Virus record (IMG/VR): IMGVR_UViG_3300023245_000006 | Coordinates: 32,704-96,703 of that record | DNA from: a virus | DNA: 64,000 nucleotides | Reading direction: 5' to 3' (one strand) | Part shown: positions 53,801 to 62,884 of the stretch, piece after piece | Numbering within the stretch: the stretch's first letter is position 1 | How the letters are laid out: each line of letters opens with the position of its first letter | Position numbers and translations under genes: made by a program | Notes under the pieces: model-generated | Told to the model about the DNA's origin: nothing | Seen by the model: the letters and a program-made list of their open reading frames with translations, nothing else | Database searches by the model: none

Positions 53801-55356
53801 TTCAAACATATTTTAACCTACAACGATATATGATATATGGCGATGGAGATATAAACTCTTTCGTTGAACACATATCAAGAAAAATTAATGGATGTAGACC
53901 TATATCACCAAGATGGATGAAGGCGGTTCGCGATGCAAATGGCAACTGGTCCGGAAATGGTGAAGTTAGTGATTTGATAATAAGAGCGGGTGATTTCTTA
54001 TCATATGTCCATCAAGACGTTGTTACATATAGAGGATTCGATAGTTATTCAGATTTCACAAACATTGCTATAAATTTCACAACTAATTTTAAATTGGATG
54101 GGTGGGATTACACAACCAATACATTCTCATTAACATCCATAGGTCTGAATTTTGGGGCTAAACCTTTCTGGGGTGAAGCATATTCCGATAAAACCATTGA
54201 AAATCGATTCAATAAAGAAACTAATATATTTGGTGGACATATTAGATATTTTGAAGAATATACCCCAATAACTCAACCAAATGTATCTCCGATGATTTTG
54301 GAGAACGATTCTCTAATAACATATAATCGAAAAGATTTATATAAATTTTCATGGGATCAACCTTTAGATTTTGTTATCACAACTAAGGTAAATCGATGGA
54401 AAAAATTAGAATTCATAACCAATACTTCCAATTTATCAGAAATTTTAAAGAATGGAACCATAGATCGGGTTTCAATACCAACTTTTGAGGACAGTGATTT
54501 GGTTCTAGAAGGATACTCACAATTTAAACCTGCTAAATATAATTACTACGCTCGAAAACCTTTTAAATATTCTCAACCCCTATATTATAGTAATCGAGAT
54601 GTTAATAGTTTTGTTACATTCTTAACGGGTTATTATATCGACCCAACCAACCCATATAATAATTTAACAAACGTCCATTTTCCAACAATCGCGATTGAAG
54701 AATTTCCAAAAAATTGTATCACCGAAAAATCTGTAGGTCATTATCTATTACCAGAAAATTTGGGAACATCTCATTATCTTGGTAGAGGGTACACTTATAA
54801 AATAACCAGTTCACAACTAACCATTGTTGATGGATTATCCGCCGAAAGATTATATTATGATTTGAACAAATATGGAAACCGTAATCGAGGATTAACCAAA
54901 AACGATCAGGTCACCATTTCGGAATTGGATGAATTAGATAATCGATGGATATCTGAGTCATATTTCAACAACAATAGGGCCGGAATCATTAAAAACCCAC
55001 AAAGGATTCAAAAATTGCTTCCTTACCAGACTGATTACGAAAACAAAGGTAAAAATTACTTCGGCCTTTCTAGACAAGGAGACGATTTACAATTATGGCA
55101 TCCAGCCGATCCTGCAAAATGGAACGATCCTTCTTATAATCTAACTCTTAGAAATGAACTAACAGTCGAAGTTCTACTAGAGAAAATTAAAACATTCTTG
55201 GTAAATAGAGGTGTTTTGGTTCAGTGGAAAAGTGATATATACGGAAACGAATTTGGTGTGTATAAAGGTGATAATATTGATGATACCAACTTCATAAAAA
55301 CCGAAGAAATGTTAAACTTATTAACAGAACTGTTAGAATACATGACAATAGAATAA
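50833..55356 (+). CDS. giant virion protein with internal vWA-like domain, 1507 aa
   Basis: The N terminus is alpha-helical. From about residue 275 to 600 are three related beta modules (NNWFLWPSGN..., SASTDITLNRTSLVD..., GISYVYWPYMVYVP... each ending in a SAFLxx/AAFLQ-type strand). About residues 795-1030 form a von Willebrand A fold (IVILWDISKT, VSIIAFDND, YATNIKGALEMAY, KILIISDGSD), with the MIDAS DxSxS changed to DISKT. The C-terminal third is tyrosine/asparagine-rich. Probably a tail or surface adhesin; starts the main late operon. Confidence 0.72.
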   Translation: MIDLNTNNPYTYKEWVYRQNIDISDTDHPKYVEYLKSWYANKKLIYPETKKTIKDEYVQLLKDLSFLFSESEENRFLRDVDFENKDEVIYAIPFFAKKLKEISKVLINKRESTKNAKLKYNMVGSNKGLETLLYDYVLRSFTKKDGNITQIPASELLNILPQLSAVKNDFYIEVEELHDPTLYQDSDPTIDIGVYQKISEVLGEIPLETLTVDELSKVLASRLIPRLANSNLSKLIGKYIESDIKNSTNVSQLLVETSKRYLGEPIYGLTAVRLSETNNFDMGLDIDLTVGNNWFLWPSGNIITNDYTFSNVYAPIKINDSLFFASSAKAGTTYEESDLIFTEKNGSVEGAWLLSDQLDDVSDVMSITIMGGESKEFRFPFAGFKLKTKGSSWDGFSINDSFLPDFYDLDNSQREQILTTYFTETIPQSASTDITLNRTSLVDMGAFAGNLYTNSDTIVKKSSASQTSPVYSEDLLGPIESAFLYKPLKTDLPISVGISYVYWPYMVYVPDEEFPITIKDDVCAPINLNEVDSRSSIGAVAGLSFNDSDVIYKLNSRTLEPMEAAFLQTSLTDELDLTIDNIAVYENEAVRCSKYISGPIQGALSLKINPLEKVSFIWTDVDTYADDVFKFYKHSDDCPYGKISNDYYTDQSFINLKKSLAKNNYKNCSCKSVYFSPIGHEGESIFEYNGMADILFHDPDGVGEDFALNSWKDTRNLTVKNSPQFSFYKITSGDSKVGWGDGFWKTGNGQRMVLKTGKRYTYYRSSQRRDNTTDDPAPYFVVKYPYKKIVGLCYPGKSDIVILWDISKTQENVFGNAKDVVKLLAKKLIAYSVGSTTKVSIIAFDNDTIVVGYLSKDSDVLNFYINQVSIKSIYPDYATNIKGALEMAYYILTTPIPTGSDEYADFSKLCKSLASTIINSGSSAKSFNVPRPDASKKILIISDGSDSYEPSGVIEYANFVKSMGVEIHSVDFGELANLNNLMEEISTDSIQTYFNLQRYMIYGDGDINSFVEHISRKINGCRPISPRWMKAVRDANGNWSGNGEVSDLIIRAGDFLSYVHQDVVTYRGFDSYSDFTNIAINFTTNFKLDGWDYTTNTFSLTSIGLNFGAKPFWGEAYSDKTIENRFNKETNIFGGHIRYFEEYTPITQPNVSPMILENDSLITYNRKDLYKFSWDQPLDFVITTKVNRWKKLEFITNTSNLSEILKNGTIDRVSIPTFEDSDLVLEGYSQFKPAKYNYYARKPFKYSQPLYYSNRDVNSFVTFLTGYYIDPTNPYNNLTNVHFPTIAIEEFPKNCITEKSVGHYLLPENLGTSHYLGRGYTYKITSSQLTIVDGLSAERLYYDLNKYGNRNRGLTKNDQVTISELDELDNRWISESYFNNNRAGIIKNPQRIQKLLPYQTDYENKGKNYFGLSRQGDDLQLWHPADPAKWNDPSYNLTLRNELTVEVLLEKIKTFLVNRGVLVQWKSDIYGNEFGVYKGDNIDDTNFIKTEEMLNLLTELLEYMTIE

Positions 55357-55357
55357 T

Positions 55358-56032
55358 ATGACAATATACGAAAAACAAAACAATATAGGAGAATCTTGGT
55401 ATAGATCTTCGGATGGTAAAATATTATCATGTAACATAGCCCTATCAAGTTTTGGGATAAAATACCGAAATATTGATTATGATTTGTATTCCAATATAAC
55501 CGACAACCACATCAAGGATTTAGATGTTATTCAAGATGTTTTATTGGTAAAAACAATCAGTGCATTTTTTATCGATAAATTCTACATCAACGATGATAAT
55601 ATTCCTGTTCCTATTTTAAATTATAACAATTCTCATACAATACCGAAGAATTGTAGTTTGGATTATTGGTTCGACGAACCGACCCAAAAAATATACACTT
55701 TTTTTGGAGGAATGTCTGCACTCGATAATAAATTCAATTTTGAGATTTATGAATTTGATATTTTGAACAACCTATATGACAAAAAACGTCATTTAGCATT
55801 CGATATCGTATCAGAGCCTATTACTACCGTGGATGGCCTAAAGGTCTGCTATAATCAAGATACTACTAATTTTAATATAAGTTTGGTATTTAGCACATCG
55901 AGCCTGAGTGATGTAAATTTGTTATCGTGGAATGTGAAAACCAAAAATACGATGATACTTGATAGTTTAAACTTGGTTTTGCCTAACCAACCATTAATCA
56001 CATCTCGAATCACCAATGTTTTATATATTTAA
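55358..56032 (+). CDS. virion-type protein, 224 aa
   Basis: One nt after the giant protein, so translated with it. Beta-rich (GESWYRSSDGKILSCNIALS ... TIPKNCSLDYWFDEPTQKIY). No family recognised; structural by context. Confidence 0.6.
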   Translation: MTIYEKQNNIGESWYRSSDGKILSCNIALSSFGIKYRNIDYDLYSNITDNHIKDLDVIQDVLLVKTISAFFIDKFYINDDNIPVPILNYNNSHTIPKNCSLDYWFDEPTQKIYTFFGGMSALDNKFNFEIYEFDILNNLYDKKRHLAFDIVSEPITTVDGLKVCYNQDTTNFNISLVFSTSSLSDVNLLSWNVKTKNTMILDSLNLVLPNQPLITSRITNVLYI

Positions 56033-56046
56033 AATCACATTGGCCC

Positions 56047-56054
56047 TATAAATA
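56047..56054 (+). promoter_or_regulatory. T4-late promoter box (exact TATAAATA)
   Basis: TATAAATA, 5 nt before the GTG at 56060. Confidence 0.7.
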
Positions 56055-56059
56055 GTTAA

Positions 56060-59000
56060 GTGATCGTTTCATCATATAATTCATTTTCGTCGGTAAACCT
56101 AGAATTTTTCAAATTTTCACCTGTATCTCAGGAGTCCAATTTGGAATGTACTAGTGTTTGTTTAGATAATGGTTTAAAATTGTCTATATATAACGTTCTG
56201 TCAGGTGCCAAAGATTTCTCATTCAATAATAAAAGTGGATTGTTGTTAAGTAGTCTCCGATCCAATTCAGAGATTTTTGAATCATCTGATGTCATATCAA
56301 AGTTAAATTTTTCAAATATGGATTCGCCCATAACAACATCTAATAATTTTGTTATTTCCACATCATCGAATAATCTACACTTCACCAACAAAACTGTAGC
56401 GGATATCCCAGATACATTAACATTTTTAAAGGTTTCTGATTATTTACATATAAAAAATAACAGGAACTTTTATCTAACACATAACCCAACAGATGATACA
56501 TTATCATTTATCCCAAAAATAATATCAGATTCAAATTTACAAAAATTTGATTATAATTTAAATGATAATTTACTATATCTTTATCCATATGGTTACAATC
56601 GGTCTAAAATCGTAGTTTCTACAAATCCTCTATCAGTTAGTTCTTATAACTACAATACATTCTCATCAAACTCGTCATTATACATTTTAAAAATGTATGC
56701 ATTTACAGATGCTTTAAACAACTATGGATTGTTAGAAACCTCGGTTGTCACGTATGAAAACAACCCTATCACATCAACCGAATCTCTGAAACGAATAGAC
56801 GACCTAGAATATAAACAAAATTATCTGGTTATTTTTCCCTACGAATATAAAACTGATAATGGATACCCTTTATATATCAACGGTCTTAAAAACTACCAAA
56901 CGCCCGAATATGCCTATAGTAAAGGGTCTGAGACATATCTAAACAACTCATCCACCCGAAGAGATTACGATAAGATTTTTACTGGTAGTAATCAATATGG
57001 CGGAAATGATAATGTTTTTTTGGGCTACCGAGGAAAGACTGCCGAACAAATTTTCGACCCAAATAAAAATACAAAATTTTTCTATCCATTCAATGCACCG
57101 AGAATATATATCGGGGATTCTGGGTTAATCGAAGATGGTGCCAAAAGCGGTGAAATACCATTTGATTCTGATAAAGTTTTTGTTAATAATATAGACTATT
57201 CCGAATTCTTGGCAACATCATCAACCATCAAGAAATTTGATGGAACATGGGCATGTTCTTGGTTGAGTGGCAATCATTTAGGCGATTCTATTTGGATGGA
57301 TAGGTTTTATAATTCTGCGTATTACACATTAGATCAAGCTATATCGGCTGGAAATGTTGTCTACAATCCAAAACATAGAAATATATCCACTAATATGTGG
57401 GATGATATATCTACCATGTATTTCGAACCGGGAATTCGATATTCATATATGAGAATTGGTCAGTACGATGTGGATGACTATATAAAAAGTTTTGATTTTG
57501 ACCCATCGATGGAACTTGGTGGAAAAATATTACATATTAAAAAATGGAATTCTGATCCTCTTCTCGATGAGACTCCGTATAAACACGATGGGTTAGTATT
57601 CTACAATAATTTTGATAACTTCAAAGGGGATTATTGGGTTATGGATGGTGAAAACCATGCAGTATTTTCGTCTGATAATATTCTATTAAACGATACCGAA
57701 TTCACAACGAGTCTTTGGGTTAATGTAGATGATTGGTCTGATATACAAGGTGAACAAATTTTCGGAAATTATTACAACGGTGGATATGGATTTGTTAATA
57801 GTTCTGCATACCCATCACCACTGTTCACCATAGTTGAAAACACCGCAGGAAAAATATCTACATATAATTACCGAATGTTAGAAATTGATGAGGTGATGTT
57901 TGAACCTCTTGATGATCAAGAAAATAGAATTATACAAAAATTGCCTAATTTCGATTATTGGGTTTTTGATTGTATTAATTTGATAGGTAGACGATATGAC
58001 ATTGAAGGAAAACTTTTGGATGTTATACCAACCTCTGACATATCACCCACATTGAGTACCATCACACAAGTAAAAATAGATTCCGCCCAGAGTTTGTATT
58101 TATATGATAAAGACAATCATAATATATTGGTTCTGGATAGTGATGGAAATTACACAAATACAAGATCTATAACCGGAAATTCTTTCCAGATTGATTTGAA
58201 TGATAATTTAATTGATTGTTATGGATCATTTGCTGATATAGATAGTTCTAATAATCTATGGGAAATTGTTGGTGGAAATCTATATAAGAATAAACAGATA
58301 TATGGTAATGTAGGACTTGTTCAAGAAATATTATTTGATGCTCTAGACAATCTATGGATTTTACATGGGCAAGATACGGTTTCAAAATTAAATACTTCTA
58401 TTGATGCATTCACCTTTAGTTTAAGAATAGGGACTCGATCATCTTTACCAGAAGATCCGTGCGTATTGGCAAGTATTCCTGATAAATTCAGAACGATAGA
58501 CTTCTTGAAAGTTCCTAATGGAAAAATTTCCGAAGATTTGGCGGTCATTGTTGATAATTTTGATAATGAAATTTACATAATCAATCAAAATGGTGATATG
58601 TTATCTAAAATGAATTTGCGAGATGGAAAAGATTCTGGCGATTTTAAATACTATGCCGAAGGAGATTTTACCGGATACCAATATCTCAGAAAATATGGCT
58701 ACTCCGATAAATCATTGGCATGGAAATTCAAAATTTCCAAGTTGGATGGAACCGATAATAGAAATATAACATTGAAGCACACAGCGAAAAATTTATACAA
58801 AGGTTGGCACATGTTTACCTTTGCATTCGATACTCTTAAAGGTGAAGCAAGTTATTACATAGATAGTATATTGGTGGACTCTGTAAAATTTGATAAATAT
58901 ATATATAAATTAGCTTTTTCTTATAGATCTCCGCTTCTGTTGGGTGCCAATACGGTTAAAAATAAAATATTGAATGATGTGATCAGAATTAACAATTCAT

Positions 59001-59332
59001 ATAAATTTATAGGTAAGGTTTCGGATCTACGTATATATTCTAAGGCACTTACATCTAACCAGATTAGAGCATTATACTTCACATTTCCATATTCGGTAAA
59101 ACCTATCCCATTACATTGGAACATGCCAACGGGTGAGAGGAATTTCATCGAATGTGTTGATAAGTGGTACAAGATGCAACTTACTGGTTTGAAAAGTAGA
59201 CACTTCAACATAAATATTCATAATATGGAAGTTGACAACTCTTTAAAATTAATTATCGAGGAATCGTTAAAAAATGTTGTTAAGAAAATCATCCCATCTT
59301 ATAGTGGGTTGAATAAAATAGAATGGGTATAA
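56060..59332 (+). CDS. large virion adhesin with LamG and propeller-like domains, 1090 aa
   Basis: GTG start, 5 nt after TATAAATA. About residues 510-590 begin a LamG/concanavalin fold (GLVFYNNFDNFKGDYWVMDG, TEFTTSLWVNVDDWS). About 605-865 is a beta-propeller-like insertion (LYLYDKDNHNILVLDSDGN, DNEIYIINQNGD). The LamG half resumes at about 875-1010 (GWHMFTFAFDTLKGEASYYI, IGKVSDLRIYSKALTSNQIR). Such domains bind glycans, so a receptor-binding role is likely. Confidence 0.75.
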   Translation: MIVSSYNSFSSVNLEFFKFSPVSQESNLECTSVCLDNGLKLSIYNVLSGAKDFSFNNKSGLLLSSLRSNSEIFESSDVISKLNFSNMDSPITTSNNFVISTSSNNLHFTNKTVADIPDTLTFLKVSDYLHIKNNRNFYLTHNPTDDTLSFIPKIISDSNLQKFDYNLNDNLLYLYPYGYNRSKIVVSTNPLSVSSYNYNTFSSNSSLYILKMYAFTDALNNYGLLETSVVTYENNPITSTESLKRIDDLEYKQNYLVIFPYEYKTDNGYPLYINGLKNYQTPEYAYSKGSETYLNNSSTRRDYDKIFTGSNQYGGNDNVFLGYRGKTAEQIFDPNKNTKFFYPFNAPRIYIGDSGLIEDGAKSGEIPFDSDKVFVNNIDYSEFLATSSTIKKFDGTWACSWLSGNHLGDSIWMDRFYNSAYYTLDQAISAGNVVYNPKHRNISTNMWDDISTMYFEPGIRYSYMRIGQYDVDDYIKSFDFDPSMELGGKILHIKKWNSDPLLDETPYKHDGLVFYNNFDNFKGDYWVMDGENHAVFSSDNILLNDTEFTTSLWVNVDDWSDIQGEQIFGNYYNGGYGFVNSSAYPSPLFTIVENTAGKISTYNYRMLEIDEVMFEPLDDQENRIIQKLPNFDYWVFDCINLIGRRYDIEGKLLDVIPTSDISPTLSTITQVKIDSAQSLYLYDKDNHNILVLDSDGNYTNTRSITGNSFQIDLNDNLIDCYGSFADIDSSNNLWEIVGGNLYKNKQIYGNVGLVQEILFDALDNLWILHGQDTVSKLNTSIDAFTFSLRIGTRSSLPEDPCVLASIPDKFRTIDFLKVPNGKISEDLAVIVDNFDNEIYIINQNGDMLSKMNLRDGKDSGDFKYYAEGDFTGYQYLRKYGYSDKSLAWKFKISKLDGTDNRNITLKHTAKNLYKGWHMFTFAFDTLKGEASYYIDSILVDSVKFDKYIYKLAFSYRSPLLLGANTVKNKILNDVIRINNSYKFIGKVSDLRIYSKALTSNQIRALYFTFPYSVKPIPLHWNMPTGERNFIECVDKWYKMQLTGLKSRHFNINIHNMEVDNSLKLIIEESLKNVVKKIIPSYSGLNKIEWV

Positions 59333-59333
59333 C

Positions 59334-60122
59334 ATGTCAAAATTAACCGATTTTAATATATCCGCAAACGATGCATGTTCAAATGTTTATCTAATAGATG
59401 AAAATTTATGTCTGGGTGATTCGTATCAAATAATGAATGCGAATTTCTCTGGATTGTCTTCTAGTTTACTAAATTTAGAAACATATGCCAACGATTTTTA
59501 TAACATATATACCACGTTTACGGTAAATAGCGCAAATATTTTAAAAGCCTTCGATAATATCCACACTTTAAGTGCTAGTTGGAATAGTGCGTATTCCACG
59601 GTAGAGTCTACAAGTTCTTATTGGCAAACTCCCTTAGAAATTATATATCCGAAATTAATTGTTATGGATGATTGGTATTCTTATACAAACAACTACGAAA
59701 CGGTTGTTATCAAAAATTGGTTAGATTATGTTTTCCCACCCACGGATTTCTACATGAATCAAAAACTAGTTGTTTGTATTAACCTATTCAAAAATGTGAA
59801 TTTCGACTTTAAATTCCAGAGAAGTTATTATGAAAGCTGTTATATCTACAGTTCTCGTGGTATAAGCTGTGGTAGATGCAATATAGGTCAGGTGAAATGT
59901 AATCACCCGGATGCTGATGGTAACAAAGATATACCAAGTTGCAACCTATGTAACAATTGCGATGTGAGAGGTGAGAGTAAATCAGGATCGGTAACATGTA
60001 GATCGTTAGGGGGACAGACGACCTTGAATCTGAATTATAGTAGATATATGTCCGATGGGTTTATACCTAGAAACATAAAAGTAGAATATATAAATATTAA
60101 CAATGTCTGGACATTAATATGA
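59334..60122 (+). CDS. virion protein, Cys-rich-insert paralogue 1, 262 aa
   Basis: Helical N-terminal half and a PxE-I-I-Y-P motif after WQT shared with the next two genes. Residues about 180-225 form a cysteine-rich insert (CGRCNIGQVKCNH, CNLCNNCDVRG, VTCRS). Ends in a beta sandwich-like RNIKVEYININNVWTLI. ATGA-type coupling to the next gene. Confidence 0.65.
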   Translation: MSKLTDFNISANDACSNVYLIDENLCLGDSYQIMNANFSGLSSSLLNLETYANDFYNIYTTFTVNSANILKAFDNIHTLSASWNSAYSTVESTSSYWQTPLEIIYPKLIVMDDWYSYTNNYETVVIKNWLDYVFPPTDFYMNQKLVVCINLFKNVNFDFKFQRSYYESCYIYSSRGISCGRCNIGQVKCNHPDADGNKDIPSCNLCNNCDVRGESKSGSVTCRSLGGQTTLNLNYSRYMSDGFIPRNIKVEYININNVWTLI

Positions 60123-60889
60123 ATTTAACATTATCACCTATTATAAACACCGAAGATATTGGTAATACTCTATCATCTATAAATCTATCATTTAAGGGGT
60201 TGGATGCTTTCACATATGGTCTGCACGTAAGTGCCTATAATTTATTTGAACCTTTGATGGAATTCTATGTAACCCATAAAGATAGATTCAAATCATTAAT
60301 AACAACCACGCAGACTTATAGTGCTAATTGGGAAACTATGAGAACATTGGTATCCACCAATAGCGCAAAGTGGATCAAACCTATAGTTTTTATCCACCCA
60401 ACGGTTTATAGGTATCCGATAGCATTGAGCACTTTAAATATAATTGTTAGTTCTTTCAATGATCTATATCCTATTTTACCAGATCCAACCATTGCTCCTA
60501 ACCATATAGAAAATCAAAGAGCTATAATATACTACTACACAAATACAATCAAAGATGTGGTTAATGATAGTTTCGTACAAAACTCTAACGAAGTTGCCGG
60601 ATGCTATTCACAAGACAGTGCTACGGGGTGCGTAAGGTGTCAAAACCGTGTAGGTAGGGGTTCGACATCGTGCAGAGGACAACAACAGTCATGCGGTGGT
60701 TGTGCTGGTGGGGCATGTCAATCATGTGCAACAGTGTCATGTAGATATCCAGAAACGAATACAAATTCAACAAATCGATATATACAGGCAACGATCAATA
60801 GTCGTTTTCAAGATGTATATGAACGAGAATTAAAAGGTATGATGTATACTGTTAAAGATTGTTCTTGGACGTTCGAAAGGAATTTATAA
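60119..60889 (+). CDS. virion protein, Cys-rich-insert paralogue 2, 256 aa
   Basis: Same layout: AKWIKPIVFIHPTVY, then a Cys/Gly-rich insert (GCVRCQNRVGRGSTSCRGQQ, CGGCAGGACQSCATVSC) before a C-terminal beta domain. Ten cysteines in about 45 residues suggest metal or disulfide clustering. Confidence 0.65.
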   Translation: MNLTLSPIINTEDIGNTLSSINLSFKGLDAFTYGLHVSAYNLFEPLMEFYVTHKDRFKSLITTTQTYSANWETMRTLVSTNSAKWIKPIVFIHPTVYRYPIALSTLNIIVSSFNDLYPILPDPTIAPNHIENQRAIIYYYTNTIKDVVNDSFVQNSNEVAGCYSQDSATGCVRCQNRVGRGSTSCRGQQQSCGGCAGGACQSCATVSCRYPETNTNSTNRYIQATINSRFQDVYERELKGMMYTVKDCSWTFERNL

Positions 60890-60890
60890 A

Positions 60891-61508
60891 ATGAATTATA
60901 CCTATGAAATATTAGATTACGAATGTGTCGGTGACTCGTTAGGAAAATATAACTACAATTTTATCAATCTAGATGATAAACTTTGTGGCGTATCATCTAT
61001 ATTCTTTTTAGATAATCCTAACATATATAAAGAATTTAACGATTTTTTAAATATATCAGAATCTTTGATTAATATAGGAAATGTTTACAATGATGTATCT
61101 GGTTATAAGGAAGCATTTACAGCAGTCACTCTTTTGAGTTCTTATTGGAATACTCCTGAAATAACGGTCCAATATCCTATAAATTTTGTTTCGGATTCTA
61201 ATGTATCTCTAAAAAATTATTATTTAGATACTATTGCCGATCAAAATCTTTCTTTGATCGCCCAGACGTATATAAATGCAAATTTTCCGGTTTCTGAATA
61301 TCTACCTAAGTCTATAGTCAATATATCGTTTCTGTTATATAGTAGCAGTGGGGAATTTATTTCTACTGTAGATGGCCCTTATCAGGATTATCCACGATCA
61401 CAGTATTGGATCGTGGATTTTACAAAAAATGATGTATATATTGTAAAAAGTAAAAATTTCAAATTTGAGATGGTTTCTGATGTTTGGGTAAATACAGAAA
61501 TATTATGA
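60891..61508 (+). CDS. virion protein, paralogue 3 without Cys insert, 205 aa
   Basis: YWNTPEITVQYPINFVSDSN matches the core of the two preceding genes, but the loop that carries the cysteines is short (LLYSSSGEFISTVDG). Shows the insert is an optional module. Confidence 0.62.
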   Translation: MNYTYEILDYECVGDSLGKYNYNFINLDDKLCGVSSIFFLDNPNIYKEFNDFLNISESLINIGNVYNDVSGYKEAFTAVTLLSSYWNTPEITVQYPINFVSDSNVSLKNYYLDTIADQNLSLIAQTYINANFPVSEYLPKSIVNISFLLYSSSGEFISTVDGPYQDYPRSQYWIVDFTKNDVYIVKSKNFKFEMVSDVWVNTEIL

Positions 61509-61933
61509 TAGCAATTTTCAACGATGGTGATGTTTTTTTAGGGTATTGTGAGGTTGTTCCTCCACACATCAAAAAAATAAAAGATTTGGGGAATGAATTC
61601 GATCCCATGACATCATTTTGGGATGGTGACTTCCTTTCTGGTTGTGTAAGACCTCTCAAAGCCAAGAAATTGAATGCTTTTCATATCGAGGAAGAATTTG
61701 TTGATAAAATGAAGGCTCTATATTCTAATGAGATCAGCCATATTCTGTGCATCAAACAAATTCATAAAATATCTGAAAAATTAGAATGTTTTGATGATAA
61801 TTTCAAAAATATGTGTGATGATATCATGCCTCTTATTGATTATTACGACAACTTGGTTAAGTCTTTAAAGGAAGAAAATAATATAGAAACGAAAGAAGAA
61901 ATTTATGAGAAACATAAAGCTGTATTTAAGTAA
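61505..61933 (+). CDS. hypothetical late protein, 142 aa
   Basis: Start at 61505 (MIAIFNDGDVFLGYCEVVPP), overlapping the upstream stop (ATGA). Helical C-terminal half. No family recognised. Confidence 0.62.
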   Translation: MIAIFNDGDVFLGYCEVVPPHIKKIKDLGNEFDPMTSFWDGDFLSGCVRPLKAKKLNAFHIEEEFVDKMKALYSNEISHILCIKQIHKISEKLECFDDNFKNMCDDIMPLIDYYDNLVKSLKEENNIETKEEIYEKHKAVFK

Positions 61934-62312
61934 GACAAAAGGTTTTAACCCTGTGTTAAAATTTCGATATGGTTATGGTCTGGGTGACTTCATAGCTGCT
62001 ACATTACATTCAAAATTTATCGGGCCTATAACATATCTCATAACAGGTAACCTAGAACCGTGTCAAACATGTAGCAATCGAAGAATGGCCTTGAATATTC
62101 TAATCCCTATCCCCTTCTGGAGAATTTTCTTTAAAACACATGACGATCTAGAAACATCATTGAATGCTGATTATAAGAAACATGGGATCATCCTACATAA
62201 AGAGGGTGAAGAACCCAAATCAGATAATGAGCCAATCGTAGAGCCACCAATGAAGGTAGAGACCATCACGACCATGGAAGAACTTATAAAAAAGCCTTAT
62301 TACAATTTATGA
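61905..62312 (+). CDS. late protein with CxxC motif, 135 aa
   Basis: GYGLGDFIAATLHSKFIGPI and NLEPCQTCSNRRMALNILIP suggest a small metal-site or amphipathic domain; the acidic/proline C terminus looks disordered. It overlaps the upstream gene by 29 nt. Confidence 0.6.
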   Translation: MRNIKLYLSKTKGFNPVLKFRYGYGLGDFIAATLHSKFIGPITYLITGNLEPCQTCSNRRMALNILIPIPFWRIFFKTHDDLETSLNADYKKHGIILHKEGEEPKSDNEPIVEPPMKVETITTMEELIKKPYYNL

Positions 62313-62884
62313 ATGATATAGAAATAGTAGTGGTAAAATTACCCGAAGATGAAAATTGTCTACAGACCGTATACAATTTTTGTGAACACCTGAATAGTAT
62401 TTTATCAGGTATACGGTTGTGTCATGTATTCACCAACAACTACAGCACCCACACAATTTACGGTGCTCTTTACGGTGCTCTATCAAACGACTTTGACTCT
62501 TTAATGGAAGAAGTGGTCGGACTATACAAATCCGATAAAAGCTTGGTTTTTCCTGAAAATTCCATTGTGGTACCTGTGGTAGATTGTGAATCGGATTGTT
62601 ATGATTCCTTTAAGCTTATTGTTAATGAATTGTATTCAATTCTAACACTAAACGACTTTACCGACTTTGTTGATAATGCCCCTAAGAATGGTATCAATAA
62701 CAAACTGGAAGAGATATTCTCGGAGATCAATAAGGCCGACTATCTCCTGTCGATGGCTACATCTAAACCCTCAGACGAGCCTAAAATTCTAGAAGAACCG
62801 GAAGTAAGTAATTTGGACTCTGAGACTCAAACATATATAGCAGGCGGTCAGTTACCCCAAACATTCGAGATCCCACAAGTTTAA
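62309..62884 (+). CDS. hypothetical late protein, 191 aa
   Basis: ATGA overlap with the previous gene. Acidic alpha/beta protein (VVKLPEDENCLQTVYNFCEH ... VVPVVDCESDCYDSFKLIVN). The last 35 codons are antisense to the convergent gene. Confidence 0.6.
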   Translation: MNDIEIVVVKLPEDENCLQTVYNFCEHLNSILSGIRLCHVFTNNYSTHTIYGALYGALSNDFDSLMEEVVGLYKSDKSLVFPENSIVVPVVDCESDCYDSFKLIVNELYSILTLNDFTDFVDNAPKNGINNKLEEIFSEINKADYLLSMATSKPSDEPKILEEPEVSNLDSETQTYIAGGQLPQTFEIPQV

